DNA of 38,234 nt from an uncultured Pirellulaceae bacterium. Its GTDB lineage: Bacteria; Planctomycetota; Planctomycetia; Pirellulales; Pirellulaceae. Below are positions 21,226 to 30,124 of the stretch, in pieces. The stretch covers positions 1 through 38,234 of the forward strand of contig CALDHM010000047.1 of the NCBI GenBank assembly GCA_937941455.1. The letters are read 5' to 3'. Every line of letters starts with the position of its first letter. Position 1 is the first letter of the stretch. The position numbers were made by a program, and so were the translations under genes. The notes beneath the pieces are model-generated. The model made no database searches. It saw only the letters and a list, made by a program, of their open reading frames with translations, and had not been told where the DNA came from.

Positions 21226-21702
21226 ATGACCTATGACCTGCAGCGGATTGAAGGAATCATCGAGGCCCATCGGCATCGCCCCGGTGCGACCTTGCCGATC
21301 CTGCACGATATTCAGCACGAGGTCGGTTACATTCCCGCGGACGCGATCCCTCTAATCGCTAGCGCCTTGAATTTGTCGCGGGCCGAGATTTACGGCACCA
21401 TTACTTTCTACGCCGATTTTCGGCTCGAGCCTGCGGGCCGCCATGTGGTCCAGGTCTGCCGCGGCGAGGCGTGCCAAGCCAAGGGGGGGGGGCGGCTCGA
21501 GGCTCATGCCCGCCAGCGGCTGGGCGTTGACTTTCACGGCACGACGGCCGATCGCCGAGTCACCCTCGAACCGGTTTTCTGCTTGGGAAACTGCGGTTGC
21601 TCGCCGTCCGTACGCGTCGCCGACGAAATTTACGGTCGCGTCGACGAAGAACTGTTCGATGAAATCATTGACCAACTGAACAGCGGAAAGGGGAAACACT
21701 GA
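21226..21702 (+). CDS. fdsG: Formate dehydrogenase gamma subunit (NuoE-like 2Fe-2S protein)
   Basis: This protein of 158 residues is a thioredoxin-like ferredoxin homologous to NuoE. It carries one [2Fe-2S] cluster in the electron path of soluble NAD-dependent formate dehydrogenase. The ligands are C78, C83, C119 and C123 (CRGEAC and CLGNC), the exact spacing of the family. LPILHDIQHEVGYIP near residue 24 is also typical. I chose ATG 21226, preceded by AAGGA; upstream in-frame ATGs give atypical extensions. Its stop overlaps the fdsB start by one base (TGATG), so the two are translationally coupled. A run of ten G residues inside the gene encodes part of AKGGG. With the FdsA partner showing formate dehydrogenase active-site residues, Fds is preferred over a Nuo or hydrogenase assignment. 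Confidence 0.85.
   Translation: MTYDLQRIEGIIEAHRHRPGATLPILHDIQHEVGYIPADAIPLIASALNLSRAEIYGTITFYADFRLEPAGRHVVQVCRGEACQAKGGGRLEAHARQRLGVDFHGTTADRRVTLEPVFCLGNCGCSPSVRVADEIYGRVDEELFDEIIDQLNSGKGKH
21483..21492 (+). repeat. G10 homopolymer tract inside fdsG
   Basis: Ten consecutive G bases encode the end of Lys and three Gly codons after the second cluster Cys. The frame is intact as given. Such a run is prone to slippage and sequencing error. Confidence 0.95.
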
Positions 21703-23261
21703 TGGCCATTCGCGTCTACGTTCCGGCCGACACGACAGCCGCATCCGTCGGCGCTGACCGCGTCGCGGCGGCGATCGCGGCTGAAGCCGAGAAGCGCGGC
21801 GAATCGATCGAACTCGTTCGCAACGGCTCCCGGGGCATGTTTTGGCTTGAGCCGCTGGTCGAGGTGGAAACCGAAGGCGAGCGACTGGCTTATGGTCCGG
21901 TCAGCAAGTCCGACGTGCCCAGTTTGTTCGACGCCGGCTTTCTCGACGGGGGCACCCATCGTTTGGGATTGGGACCAACGGCTGAAATTCCGTATTTCAA
22001 GAATCAACAGCGGCTGACGTTCGCTCGCGTCGGCTTGATCGATCCGTTGTCGATCCCTGAATACGAGGCGCACGGCGGACTGAGCGGGCTCCGCAAGGCC
22101 ATCGCTTGCGAGCCGCAACAGATCGTAGCTCAAGTCAAGGCGTCGGGGCTGCGCGGTCGCGGCGGCGCGGCCTTCCCGACCGGAATCAAGTGGCAGACGG
22201 TGCTCGACACGCCAGCCGACCAAAAGTACATCGTGTGCAACGCCGACGAAGGTGACTCGGGTACCTTCGCCGATCGCATGTTGATGGAGGGGGATCCGTA
22301 CTGCTTGATCGAAGGCATGGTGATCGCGGGACTCGGCGTCGGCGCGACGCAGGGCTATATCTACTTGCGGTCCGAATACCCGCGCTGCTGGAAAGTCTTG
22401 AACGAGGCGATTGAGAGGGCCCGCGAATTCGGAATACTTGGGCCAAGCGTCCTGGGCTCGGGCAAGGCGTTCGAGCTCGAGGTGCGGCTCGGTGCCGGCT
22501 CGTACGTCTGCGGCGAGGAAACGGCTCTGCTGGAAAGTCTCGAGGGGAAACGTGGCGAGGTGCGGGCCAAGCCCCCCCTGCCAGCCATCAGCGGTCTGTT
22601 CGGTAAACCGACCGTTGTCAACAACGTCATCACGCTGGCCAGTATTCCCATCATTCTTGCCTGCGGTCCCGAGTTTTATCACGACTATGGCATGGGGCGA
22701 TCGCGCGGAACATTGACGTGGCAGTTGTCGGGCAACATTAAACGGCCTGGCTTGATTGAACGGGCGTTTGGTTTGACCCTTAAGGAGTTGCTGTACGACT
22801 ACGGTGGAGGCAGCGCCAGCGGGAGGCCGTTACGAGCCGTGCAGGCCGGGGGACCGCTGGGGGCCTATGTTCCGGCCGAGGATTTCGACATGCCGCTGGA
22901 CTACGAGGCCTTCGTGGAACGGGGGGCGATGATCGGGCACGGTGGGATCGTCGCTTTCGATGACACCGTGAACATGCTGGAAATGGCGCGTTTCGCCCTG
23001 GAATTTTGCGCCGAAGAGTCGTGCGGCAAATGCACCCCCTGCCGGATTGGGGCGGTCCGGGGAGTCGAAGTGATCGACCGAATCAAAGCTGGCACAGACC
23101 TCGAAAAAAACGTGCAGCTTTTAGAGAGCCTGTGCGATACAATGCAATATGGATCGCTGTGCGCCATGGGAGGGATGACTCCCTATCCGGTGGTCAGTGC
23201 CTTGAAACATTTTCCCGAAGATTTCGGCCTGGTCGGAGAGAGGCACCGCGACAAACGTTGA
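21702..23261 (+). CDS. fdsB: Formate dehydrogenase beta subunit (NuoF-like, FMN and NAD binding)
   Basis: This 519-residue diaphorase subunit passes electrons from FdsA/FdsG through FMN to NAD. An N-terminal thioredoxin-like domain (about 1-100) precedes the NuoF core. The core has GLRGRGGAAFPTG (from 149, FMN/NAD site), CNADEGDSGTF, and GSYVCGEETALLESLEGKRG. The C-terminal [4Fe-4S] ligands are C441, C444, C447 (SCGKCTPC) and C487 (SLCAMGG). All are intact and the length is typical of FdsB. ATG 21702 overlaps the fdsG stop. The next gene begins 17 bp after its stop, so the three form one operon. NuoF of complex I or a hydrogenase diaphorase (HoxF) would be alternatives, excluded by the FdsA partner. 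Confidence 0.9.
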   Translation: MAIRVYVPADTTAASVGADRVAAAIAAEAEKRGESIELVRNGSRGMFWLEPLVEVETEGERLAYGPVSKSDVPSLFDAGFLDGGTHRLGLGPTAEIPYFKNQQRLTFARVGLIDPLSIPEYEAHGGLSGLRKAIACEPQQIVAQVKASGLRGRGGAAFPTGIKWQTVLDTPADQKYIVCNADEGDSGTFADRMLMEGDPYCLIEGMVIAGLGVGATQGYIYLRSEYPRCWKVLNEAIERAREFGILGPSVLGSGKAFELEVRLGAGSYVCGEETALLESLEGKRGEVRAKPPLPAISGLFGKPTVVNNVITLASIPIILACGPEFYHDYGMGRSRGTLTWQLSGNIKRPGLIERAFGLTLKELLYDYGGGSASGRPLRAVQAGGPLGAYVPAEDFDMPLDYEAFVERGAMIGHGGIVAFDDTVNMLEMARFALEFCAEESCGKCTPCRIGAVRGVEVIDRIKAGTDLEKNVQLLESLCDTMQYGSLCAMGGMTPYPVVSALKHFPEDFGLVGERHRDKR

Positions 23262-23277
23262 CAGGAAAGGGACCGCG

Positions 23278-26178
23278 ATGTTGAAGTCATGCTCTTGTGG
23301 TTCGGGTCAATGCTCGAGCAACCCGCTGGTCGATTTGGGAACGCCCGCCAGCCGCCGCTCCGAAATGGTCTCGCTGACGATCGACGGCATTCCCGTGACC
23401 GTCCCGGCCGGCACCTCGGTGATGCGTGCGGCCGCAGAGGCCGGCGCGAAGGTCCCCAAGCTGTGCGCGACGGATCAATTGCAGGCCTTCGGCTCGTGCC
23501 GACTTTGTCTCGTACAGATTGAAGGGCGCCGCGGATTTCCGGCCTCCTGCACGACCCCCGTCGAGGAAGGCATGCGAGTCACGACTCACTCGCCGCGACT
23601 GGCCGAATTGCGGCGGAACGTCATGGAGCTGTACATTTCCGATCACCCCCTCGATTGTTTGACATGCACCGCCAACGGAAATTGCGAGTTGCAAGACATG
23701 GCGGGGGTCGTCGGCCTTCGCGAGGTCCGCTACGGGATGGCTGGTGAGAATCATTTCGACGCGCAGCACGCTGCACCGATCGATGATTCCAACCCCTATT
23801 TTACGTTTGAGCCAGCCAAGTGCATCGTCTGCAGCCGTTGCGTGCGGGCTTGCGAAGAAGTCCAAGGGACCTTCGCCCTGACGATCGCCGGGCGGGGCTT
23901 CGACTCGAAAGTCACCGCCAGCGCGGGTGAGTCGTTCCTCGATTCAGAATGCGTCTCTTGCGGGGCCTGCGTCAATGTCTGCCCAACCGCGACACTCTCG
24001 GAAAAATCACTGATCCAGTTGGGCCAGGCCGAACGAGTCGTCACCACCACCTGCGCTTATTGCGGCGTCGGCTGCTCGTTCCATGCGGAAGTCAAAGGCC
24101 AACAAGTGGTGCGGATGGTCCCCAACAAAGCGGGGGGGGCTAACGAAGGGCACGCCTGCGTCAAGGGCCGATTCGCTTGGGGCTACGCGACCCATCCCGA
24201 TCGTTTGAAACACCCTATGATCCGCAAATCGATTCACGATCCATGGCAAATCGTGTCGTGGGACGAAGCATTCCAACACGCGGCCAGCGAAATCCGCCGC
24301 ATTCAGGAAAAGTACGGGCGGAAATCGGTGGGCGGTATCACCTCGTCCCGCTGTACCAACGAAGAGACCTGGTTGGTGCAGAAACTGATCCGCACCGCCT
24401 TCGGTAACAACAACGTCGATACTTGTGCCCGCGTCTGCCATTCGCCCACCGGTTACGGGCTGAAACAAACGCTAGGTGAATCGGCCGGAACTCAAGACTT
24501 CCTCTCGGTCGAGGATGCCGACGTGATCATCGTGATGGGCGCTAACCCCACCGACGGACACCCAGTTTTCGCATCGCGTCTCAAACGGCGACTGCGCGAG
24601 GGGGCTCAACTGATCGTCATCGATCCGCGGGAAATCGACTTGGTGCGATCGCCGCACATCGAGGCGAAATATCACTTGCCGCTCCGACCAGGGACCAACG
24701 TGGCAATGATCAACGCCCTTGCCCATGTCATCGTAACGGAGGGGCTGGTCGACGAGGAATTCGTGGCCAACCGCTGCGAGAAAGCGGCCTTCGAAGAGTG
24801 GCGGAATTTTATTCTTCGCCAGGAGAATTCCCCCGAACATGTCGCCGAGATCACGGGGGTCTCTGCCGAATTGATTAAGGCCGCCGCCCGCTTGTACGGC
24901 TCCGCCCGCAACGGTGCGATCTACTACGGTTTGGGGGTCACCGAGCACAGCCAAGGCTCCACAACCGTCATGGGCATCGCTAACCTCGCCATGGCGACAG
25001 GTAACATCGGCCGCCGCGGCGTCGGCGTCAATCCGCTGCGGGGACAAAACAATGTCCAAGGCTCGTGCGATATGGGTTCCTATCCCCATGAACTACCCGG
25101 ATACCGGTCTGTCAAGGACGACGCGACTCGCGAGCAATTCAACCGGTATTGGCAAACGGAACTCGATCCCGAACCCGGCTATCGCATCCCGCATATGCTG
25201 AACGCAGCGGTCGAGGGAATTTTCAAAGGGATGTACATCCAGGGCGAAGACGTGGCCCAGTCAGACCCGAACACCAAACACGTGCACGAGGCCCTGTCGA
25301 ATTTGGAATGCTTGATCGTTCAAGACATCTTCTTCAACGAAACCTGCAAATTCGCCCACGTCATCTTCCCCGGCGCGTCCTTCCTCGAAAAAGACGGCAC
25401 TTTCACCAACGCCGAACGCCGTATCTCTCGCGTCCGCAAAATCATGGAGCCCCTCGCCGGACTGGCCGACTGGGAGGTCACCATGAGATTCGCCCGGGCC
25501 CTGGGCGTGCCGATGGACTACAAACATCCTGCGGAAATCATGCAAGAAATCGCCGCGCTCACGCCGACCTTTGCCGGAGTGACCTACGAAAAACTTGATC
25601 GGCTCGGCAGCGTGCAGTGGCCTTGCAACGACTCCGCGCCGGAAGGCAGCCCCGTCATGCACGTGCACGAGTTCACGCGCGGACTCGGCAAGTTCATCGT
25701 GACCGAATTCGTCCCCACCAAAGAAAGAACGTCGCGAAAATTCCCGCTGCTACTGACCACCGGACGCATCCTCACCCAGTACAACGTCGGCGCCCAAACC
25801 CGGCGTACCGCCAACAATCTCTGGCATCACGAAGACCGCTTGGAGATCCACCCCGAGGACGCCGCCGAACGCGGCATCAGCGATGGCGATTGGGTGCATT
25901 TGGCCAGCCGCGCGGGGGAGGTCAAAATGCGAGCAAAAATTTCCGAACGTATGCAGCCAGGCGTGGTCTACACGACATTCCACTTCCCGGACTCCGGGGC
26001 TAATGTCGTCACGACCGAGCTGAGCGACTGGGCCACCAGTTGCCCGGAATACAAGGTGACGGCGGTGCAAGTCACTCGCTCGGGCGATCCGCTCCCGTGG
26101 CAAACGGAGTACCGCGAGTTTAGCCAAGAACAAACCTCGCTCTTGCCCGGGCAATCGTCGCTGTCGAAAGCGACTTGA
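23278..26178 (+). CDS. fdsA: Formate dehydrogenase alpha subunit (molybdenum/tungsten, multi Fe-S)
   Basis: This 966-residue catalytic subunit oxidises formate to CO2 at a bis-molybdopterin Mo (or W) centre. In order, the N-terminus has a [2Fe-2S] ferredoxin domain (CATDQLQAFGSCRLC), the HPLDCLTCTANGNC cluster and two ferredoxin-type clusters (CIVCSRCVRAC, CVSCGACVNVC). The catalytic domain follows, with CAYCGVGC. The metal ligand is Cys387 followed by His388 (RVCHSPT). A Cys rather than selenocysteine is used, and the Cys-His pair is diagnostic of formate dehydrogenases. The C-terminal cofactor-binding domain includes TTGRILTQYNVGAQTRR. An extra CSCGSGQC at residues 5-12 precedes the usual start. 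The ribosome site AGGAAAGGG is strong. No fdsC (FdhD-like) or fdsD follows it. The operon makes cytoplasmic NADH from formate. Confidence 0.92.
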   Translation: MLKSCSCGSGQCSSNPLVDLGTPASRRSEMVSLTIDGIPVTVPAGTSVMRAAAEAGAKVPKLCATDQLQAFGSCRLCLVQIEGRRGFPASCTTPVEEGMRVTTHSPRLAELRRNVMELYISDHPLDCLTCTANGNCELQDMAGVVGLREVRYGMAGENHFDAQHAAPIDDSNPYFTFEPAKCIVCSRCVRACEEVQGTFALTIAGRGFDSKVTASAGESFLDSECVSCGACVNVCPTATLSEKSLIQLGQAERVVTTTCAYCGVGCSFHAEVKGQQVVRMVPNKAGGANEGHACVKGRFAWGYATHPDRLKHPMIRKSIHDPWQIVSWDEAFQHAASEIRRIQEKYGRKSVGGITSSRCTNEETWLVQKLIRTAFGNNNVDTCARVCHSPTGYGLKQTLGESAGTQDFLSVEDADVIIVMGANPTDGHPVFASRLKRRLREGAQLIVIDPREIDLVRSPHIEAKYHLPLRPGTNVAMINALAHVIVTEGLVDEEFVANRCEKAAFEEWRNFILRQENSPEHVAEITGVSAELIKAAARLYGSARNGAIYYGLGVTEHSQGSTTVMGIANLAMATGNIGRRGVGVNPLRGQNNVQGSCDMGSYPHELPGYRSVKDDATREQFNRYWQTELDPEPGYRIPHMLNAAVEGIFKGMYIQGEDVAQSDPNTKHVHEALSNLECLIVQDIFFNETCKFAHVIFPGASFLEKDGTFTNAERRISRVRKIMEPLAGLADWEVTMRFARALGVPMDYKHPAEIMQEIAALTPTFAGVTYEKLDRLGSVQWPCNDSAPEGSPVMHVHEFTRGLGKFIVTEFVPTKERTSRKFPLLLTTGRILTQYNVGAQTRRTANNLWHHEDRLEIHPEDAAERGISDGDWVHLASRAGEVKMRAKISERMQPGVVYTTFHFPDSGANVVTTELSDWATSCPEYKVTAVQVTRSGDPLPWQTEYREFSQEQTSLLPGQSSLSKAT

Positions 26179-26792
26179 GCCAGCGATTGGCCCCGCTCCT
26201 ACCTGGCAATACTCGACTTTCCGCTACCGGCGAACCAGCCCCAACACGCAGTTCGTTCGAGAATTGTGCCGCAGCAAGGTGCCTAACGCTCGGTAATCGT
26301 TCACAAGCGCCGCTTTTCCTCGTTTAACCGCGCCCCAAAGCGACTTTGGCGCAGCGAACGCTACCTTGAAGAAGTTACCAATTGGAAAAATTCGCCGCAT
26401 TCGCTGGGGGGAGTGCCGCAAGGCGTGAATGGTGACTGCTGCCCCTTGAATCTCCCGTTTGCCCATAGAACGATTGGACTGTCGGCGTCTCCCAAAACTC
26501 GCTATGATTGAGGGAGCGAACCCGCACGCAACGGATCGCAACGGATATCGCGTAGCCGCCGCGGCCAATCGCGACGCGGCGTCGAGCAGGTGGTGGAACT
26601 GCTGCACAAGCGACCCCATCGCAGCCGGTGCGTTGCCCGGAAGCAGATTCACCCATCGAAGCTGCGATTCCGGAGTTTGCTGGCCCGCGACTCTTGCTTG
26701 CAGACTATGAACATCATTCATAACGTTGCATGAAACTGATGTTGGCGACGTGCGTGGCCGACTGTTGAAAATTTTTACGGAACGAGAGCTTG
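26179..26792. other. Gene-free gap between fdsA and the desaturase gene
   Basis: This is 614 bp. I checked for fdsC/fdsD and saw no product with FdhD or FdsD features on the plus strand. A minus-strand frame (26224-26721) and a plus-strand frame (26459-26710) have no ribosome site or recognisable motif. The desaturase promoter probably lies in the last 100 bp but is not clear. Confidence 0.5.
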
Positions 26793-27821
26793 ATGAGCGA
26801 AATGAATGACTCGACGATCCCGCTAACGCGAGGCGTGAGATCGGGTTGCGAAACGGGTGAGGTACTGAAAAACGTTGCGGCTCAGCCGCGGGACATTTCC
26901 GAGGAGGTCCCCCAAGCGTCGAAGAAACAAAAAGTCGCGATGACCGTTGCCGTTGTCGGTCCGTTTCTGGGTGTCGTTGTTGCTGCAGCCATTTGTTGGC
27001 AGTACGGATTTATGGGCTGGCATTATCTGGCCATGCTGGTGGTCGGCTGGATTTTGACGACTTTTGGCATCACGGTCGGCTTCCACCGCTTGCTAGCTCA
27101 CAAATCGTTCGAAACCTACCGCTGGGTCAAGGCGACCCTGATGATGCTCGGCGCCCTTAGCGTCGAGGGAGCTCCGCTGATCTGGTGCGCCGTGCACCGT
27201 CGGCATCACGGCCACAGCGACCAGGAGGGGGACCCTCATTCGCCGAATCTCTCCGGCAGTGGCTGGCGAGGCATGCTCAAGGGTTTATGGCATGGTCAGA
27301 TCGGCTGGCTATTCAGTGGCCACTGGTCTAAACCGAACTTTGAAAAATACATCCCCGATTTGACCAAGGACAAATTATTGACCTTCATCGATCGGCACTA
27401 CTACCTGTTCGTGTTGGCATCGATCGCCATCCCCGCCGCAATAGGCTACAGCATCGAGGCCTATCTCGGCCTGCGAAATCCTTGGTATGGCGCGTGGCTC
27501 GGCTTCCTGTGGGGTGGGCTGGTCCGGATTTTCATGACACACCACATCACTTGGTCGATCAACTCGGTGTGCCATGTCTTTGGCAAACGACATTTCCGAT
27601 CGGGGGACCATTCGACGAATAATCTGATTTGTGCCCTGCTGAGTATGGGTGAAGGCTGGCACAACAACCATCACGCCTTCCCCTCGTCCGCGCGGCACGG
27701 ATTGTTTTGGTACCAGCTCGATATGAGTTGGCTGTTGATCCGCTGCATGCAAGCCGTCGGCCTCGCCTGGGATATCAAACTACCCAGCCGCCGTGCCGTC
27801 GAAGCCCGCCGCATCCGCTAG
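26793..27821 (+). CDS. Fatty acid desaturase (acyl-CoA/acyl-lipid delta-9 type)
   Basis: This 342-residue integral membrane di-iron enzyme introduces a cis double bond into fatty acyl chains using O2. The three His boxes are complete: HRLLAH (98-103), HRRHH (135-139) and HNNHH (290-294). HHITWSINSVCHVFG carries the additional conserved His residues. Four hydrophobic segments flank them (about 50-90 and 200-250). The first 47 residues are hydrophilic. ATG 26793 (MSEMND) was chosen over the TTG just before it. It is transcribed in the same direction as fds but 614 bp away, so it is likely independent. Stearoyl-type substrate preference is the family default and not proven by the sequence. No electron-donor gene is beside it. 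Confidence 0.9.
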   Translation: MSEMNDSTIPLTRGVRSGCETGEVLKNVAAQPRDISEEVPQASKKQKVAMTVAVVGPFLGVVVAAAICWQYGFMGWHYLAMLVVGWILTTFGITVGFHRLLAHKSFETYRWVKATLMMLGALSVEGAPLIWCAVHRRHHGHSDQEGDPHSPNLSGSGWRGMLKGLWHGQIGWLFSGHWSKPNFEKYIPDLTKDKLLTFIDRHYYLFVLASIAIPAAIGYSIEAYLGLRNPWYGAWLGFLWGGLVRIFMTHHITWSINSVCHVFGKRHFRSGDHSTNNLICALLSMGEGWHNNHHAFPSSARHGLFWYQLDMSWLLIRCMQAVGLAWDIKLPSRRAVEARRIR

Positions 27822-27927
27822 AGGAACTTAGGAACCGACGCTCCGATGAGCGACCGGCTGGACCTTCTCGCGTTCTGCCTTGGCGGGGGAGTGCTTCGTA
27901 CAAAATAAAAATTTGTCTCGCCAAACC

Positions 27928-28106
27928 GGTTGATCGCAATACTTGATAGTGAAAACAAAAAGGACAGGCAGAACAAACGAACAAACAAAACAAATAGGAC
28001 AGGCATCCTCCGAACTATCAAAATGCACCACCTCGGAGGTTTCGGGAAGCCGCAGAAAAAAGGGGTTTAGGCCTGGTTGATCGCAGGCTTAAACAATGCC
28101 TGTCCT
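27928..28106. repeat. Repeat-rich spacer with AGGACAGGCA copies and inverted ends
   Basis: AGGACAGGCA occurs at 27961-27970 and 27996-28005, and its reverse complement at 28097-28106. TTGATAGT (27943-27950) is mirrored by ACTATCAA (28014-28021). GGTTGATCGCA occurs directly at 27928-27938 and 28075-28085. The arrangement looks like a small non-coding mobile or REP-type element. The last copy overlaps an ATG in frame with the Acr3 gene, so that ATG is unlikely to be its start. Confidence 0.6.
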
Positions 28107-28143
28107 GTTATGCTTCTTTAATCGAACGGAAAGACCATTTCAG

Positions 28144-29247
28144 ATGGACAAACGAGAAAAAGCTGCCATCAGCTTCTTCGAAAAGCACCTGACGTACTGG
28201 GTTGTACTGTGCATGATTGCGGGGGTTTTGATTGGCAGGTATCTACCGGCATTTCCGGCATACCTGGCCAGATTCGAGTATGCCAATGTATCGATTCCGA
28301 TTGCTGTTCTCATTTGGTTGATGATCTACCCAATGATGATGAAAGTCGATTTTGCCAGCATCAAGAATGTGGGCAAAAATCCGACAGGCCTGTTCGTCAC
28401 CTGGATCGTGAATTGGCTCATCAAACCATTCAGCATGTTCGGGATCGCTGCACTTTTTTTCTATGTCATTTTTACACCGTGGATATCGCCGGAGCTGGCC
28501 AAGGACTATTTGGCCGGCGCCGTTCTGTTGGGGGCGGCTCCCTGCACGGCCATGGTTTTTGTCTGGAGCCATTTGACGCGCGGTAACCCGGCCTACACGG
28601 TCGTCCAAGTCGCGACCAACGATTTGATTATTCTCGTTGCTTTTACGCCGATCGTCGCCTTTTTACTCGGGATCGGTGGGATTACGATTCCCTGGACGAC
28701 GCTGATACTTTCCGTTGTTCTTTTTGTGGTCGTCCCCCTAACGGCTGGCATCCTCACACGAAATCTGGTGATCCGCTCTCAGGGCCAAAGTTATTTTCAG
28801 AATGTCTTCTTGCCCAAGTTCAACAACATCACGATTGCCGGGTTGTTGTTGACGCTCGTACTGATTTTTTCATTTCAAGGGGACGTGATTCTCAACAATC
28901 CGCTACACATCGTGCTGATTGCAATTCCGTTGATAATTCAGACGATTTTGATCTTCTTCATCGCCTACGAGGCTTGTTACTGGCTTCGCTGTCGCCACGA
29001 TGTGGCGGCTCCAGCGGGAATGATTGGCGCGTCGAATTTCTTCGAGTTATCGGTAGCCGTGGCCATCACGCTGTTTGGTGCGGCCTCTCCGGTCGTGCTG
29101 GCGACGATCGTGGGAGTTTTAGTCGAAGTCCCCGTCATGTTGGCCCTGGTCAAATACGCCAACCGTACGCGCGGCCGATTCAAGTTCGAGGTGGCCAAAG
29201 CATCCCAATCGGCCAATCAACAGCCCCAGGAACCACGCGATGTTTGA
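28144..29247 (+). CDS. acr3: Acr3-family arsenite-type permease
   Basis: This 367-residue membrane protein has about ten hydrophobic segments, of the bile acid/arsenite transporter superfamily. GAAPCTAMVFVWSHLTRGNP (from about 139) is the Acr3 signature, with the conserved Cys used in arsenite transport. ANDLIIL and the closing ASNFFELSVAVAITLFG motif are also family-typical. Arsenite extrusion is the expected role, driven by the membrane potential. ATG 28144 (MDKREKAAIS) was chosen; an ATG 16 codons upstream lies within a dispersed repeat. Its end overlaps the following stress-protein gene by 8 bp, so the two form a two-gene unit. No arsR or arsC is near, so induction by arsenic is not shown. 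Confidence 0.87.
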   Translation: MDKREKAAISFFEKHLTYWVVLCMIAGVLIGRYLPAFPAYLARFEYANVSIPIAVLIWLMIYPMMMKVDFASIKNVGKNPTGLFVTWIVNWLIKPFSMFGIAALFFYVIFTPWISPELAKDYLAGAVLLGAAPCTAMVFVWSHLTRGNPAYTVVQVATNDLIILVAFTPIVAFLLGIGGITIPWTTLILSVVLFVVVPLTAGILTRNLVIRSQGQSYFQNVFLPKFNNITIAGLLLTLVLIFSFQGDVILNNPLHIVLIAIPLIIQTILIFFIAYEACYWLRCRHDVAAPAGMIGASNFFELSVAVAITLFGAASPVVLATIVGVLVEVPVMLALVKYANRTRGRFKFEVAKASQSANQQPQEPRDV

Positions 29248-30124
29248 ACGATTTATTGTCGGCACGGATTTGTCACCCGCCACATTTGTCATGGCCAAAT
29301 GCATCGGCGACCTGCGGAAATTCGGTGCCCACCACTGTTTGCTAGTCCATTGCGTCAGCGCCAATCTAGGGGCGGCAATGGCGTTATCCTATAAAACTCC
29401 CGAATCATTCACGTCGGAAATGGAATCTCAGAGGCAAATTCTGGCCGACCTGGGGTTTTCGGTCGATTGCCGGACGGAGTTTGGTACTCCCAAAACCCGA
29501 TTACCGGAAATCGCTGTCGAAGAAGATTGTTCGCTGATCGTGCTCGGCACCCAGGGACGCACGCTGCTCGCGGATTTTGTGCTGGGGGGTACGGCCTATG
29601 GCGTGGTCTCTCGAACGCGCACGCCAGTGCTCCTGTTGCCGGTTAAGAGCACTCCCGGCGACGATCAGACTTGCGCAGCGGTCGGTTGGTGTGTGTTTAC
29701 CAGTCGTGTGCTGTTTGCCACCGATTTCTCGGACATTGCCGACCGGGCGTTTGGGTATGTCGAAGACATGGTTCGCGCCACTGGCTGTCCAGTAACGCTG
29801 ATTCACGTTCAGGACAAAACGGTTTTCGATCACCTTGTAGATTCAAAACGCGAGGACTACAACCGCCTGGACGGAGAGCGGTTGCAACAGCTCAAGGTCC
29901 GACTTGAGCGATGTGGTTCGGCCGAGGTGGTTACAGAGCTCCCCATCGGTATTCCCAAGGATGCGATCTCGCGTTACGCGGAGGAGTGGAACGCGTCGCT
30001 GATCGTCATGGGGACTCAAGGGCGCGGATTTTTGGGAGAGCTTACGGTCGGCAGCATCGCGGTAAATACGGCCAGAAAGACCAGTCGACCGATTTTGCTG
30101 GTGCCCCCTGTTCGGGGACACTAG
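29240..30124 (+). CDS. Tandem universal stress protein (two UspA domains)
   Basis: This is a cytoplasmic protein of 294 residues with two Usp domains (about 1-140 and 150-294). Both keep the nucleotide-binding pattern Gly-2x-Gly-9x-Gly-(Ser/Thr). They read GTQGRTLLADFVLGGTA (about 102) and GTQGRGFLGELTVGSIA (258). Both also begin with the conserved Asp strand (IVGTDLSP, LFATDFSD). ATP binding is therefore likely. The ATG at 29240 lies within the last codons of acr3, so translation is coupled. Usp-transporter pairs are common, and the Usp may gate the permease according to energy or stress state; that is inference. The C-terminus ends normally before an IS-derived region. Confidence 0.88.
   Translation: MFERFIVGTDLSPATFVMAKCIGDLRKFGAHHCLLVHCVSANLGAAMALSYKTPESFTSEMESQRQILADLGFSVDCRTEFGTPKTRLPEIAVEEDCSLIVLGTQGRTLLADFVLGGTAYGVVSRTRTPVLLLPVKSTPGDDQTCAAVGWCVFTSRVLFATDFSDIADRAFGYVEDMVRATGCPVTLIHVQDKTVFDHLVDSKREDYNRLDGERLQQLKVRLERCGSAEVVTELPIGIPKDAISRYAEEWNASLIVMGTQGRGFLGELTVGSIAVNTARKTSRPILLVPPVRGH

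Noticed and set aside
21226-26178. Complex I (nuoEFG) or bidirectional hydrogenase diaphorase
   Set aside because: The large subunit carries a molybdopterin catalytic domain with the Cys-His pair of formate dehydrogenases, and no other nuo or hydrogenase genes are present.
26224-26721. Minus-strand open frame of 165 codons after fdsA, considered as a missing fds gene
   Set aside because: Opposite strand to the operon, no FdhD or FdsD features, no ribosome site.
28096-28143. Upstream ATG giving a 16-residue longer Acr3
   Set aside because: That ATG is formed by the TGCCTGTCCT copy of a dispersed repeat and the extra residues are not typical of the family.
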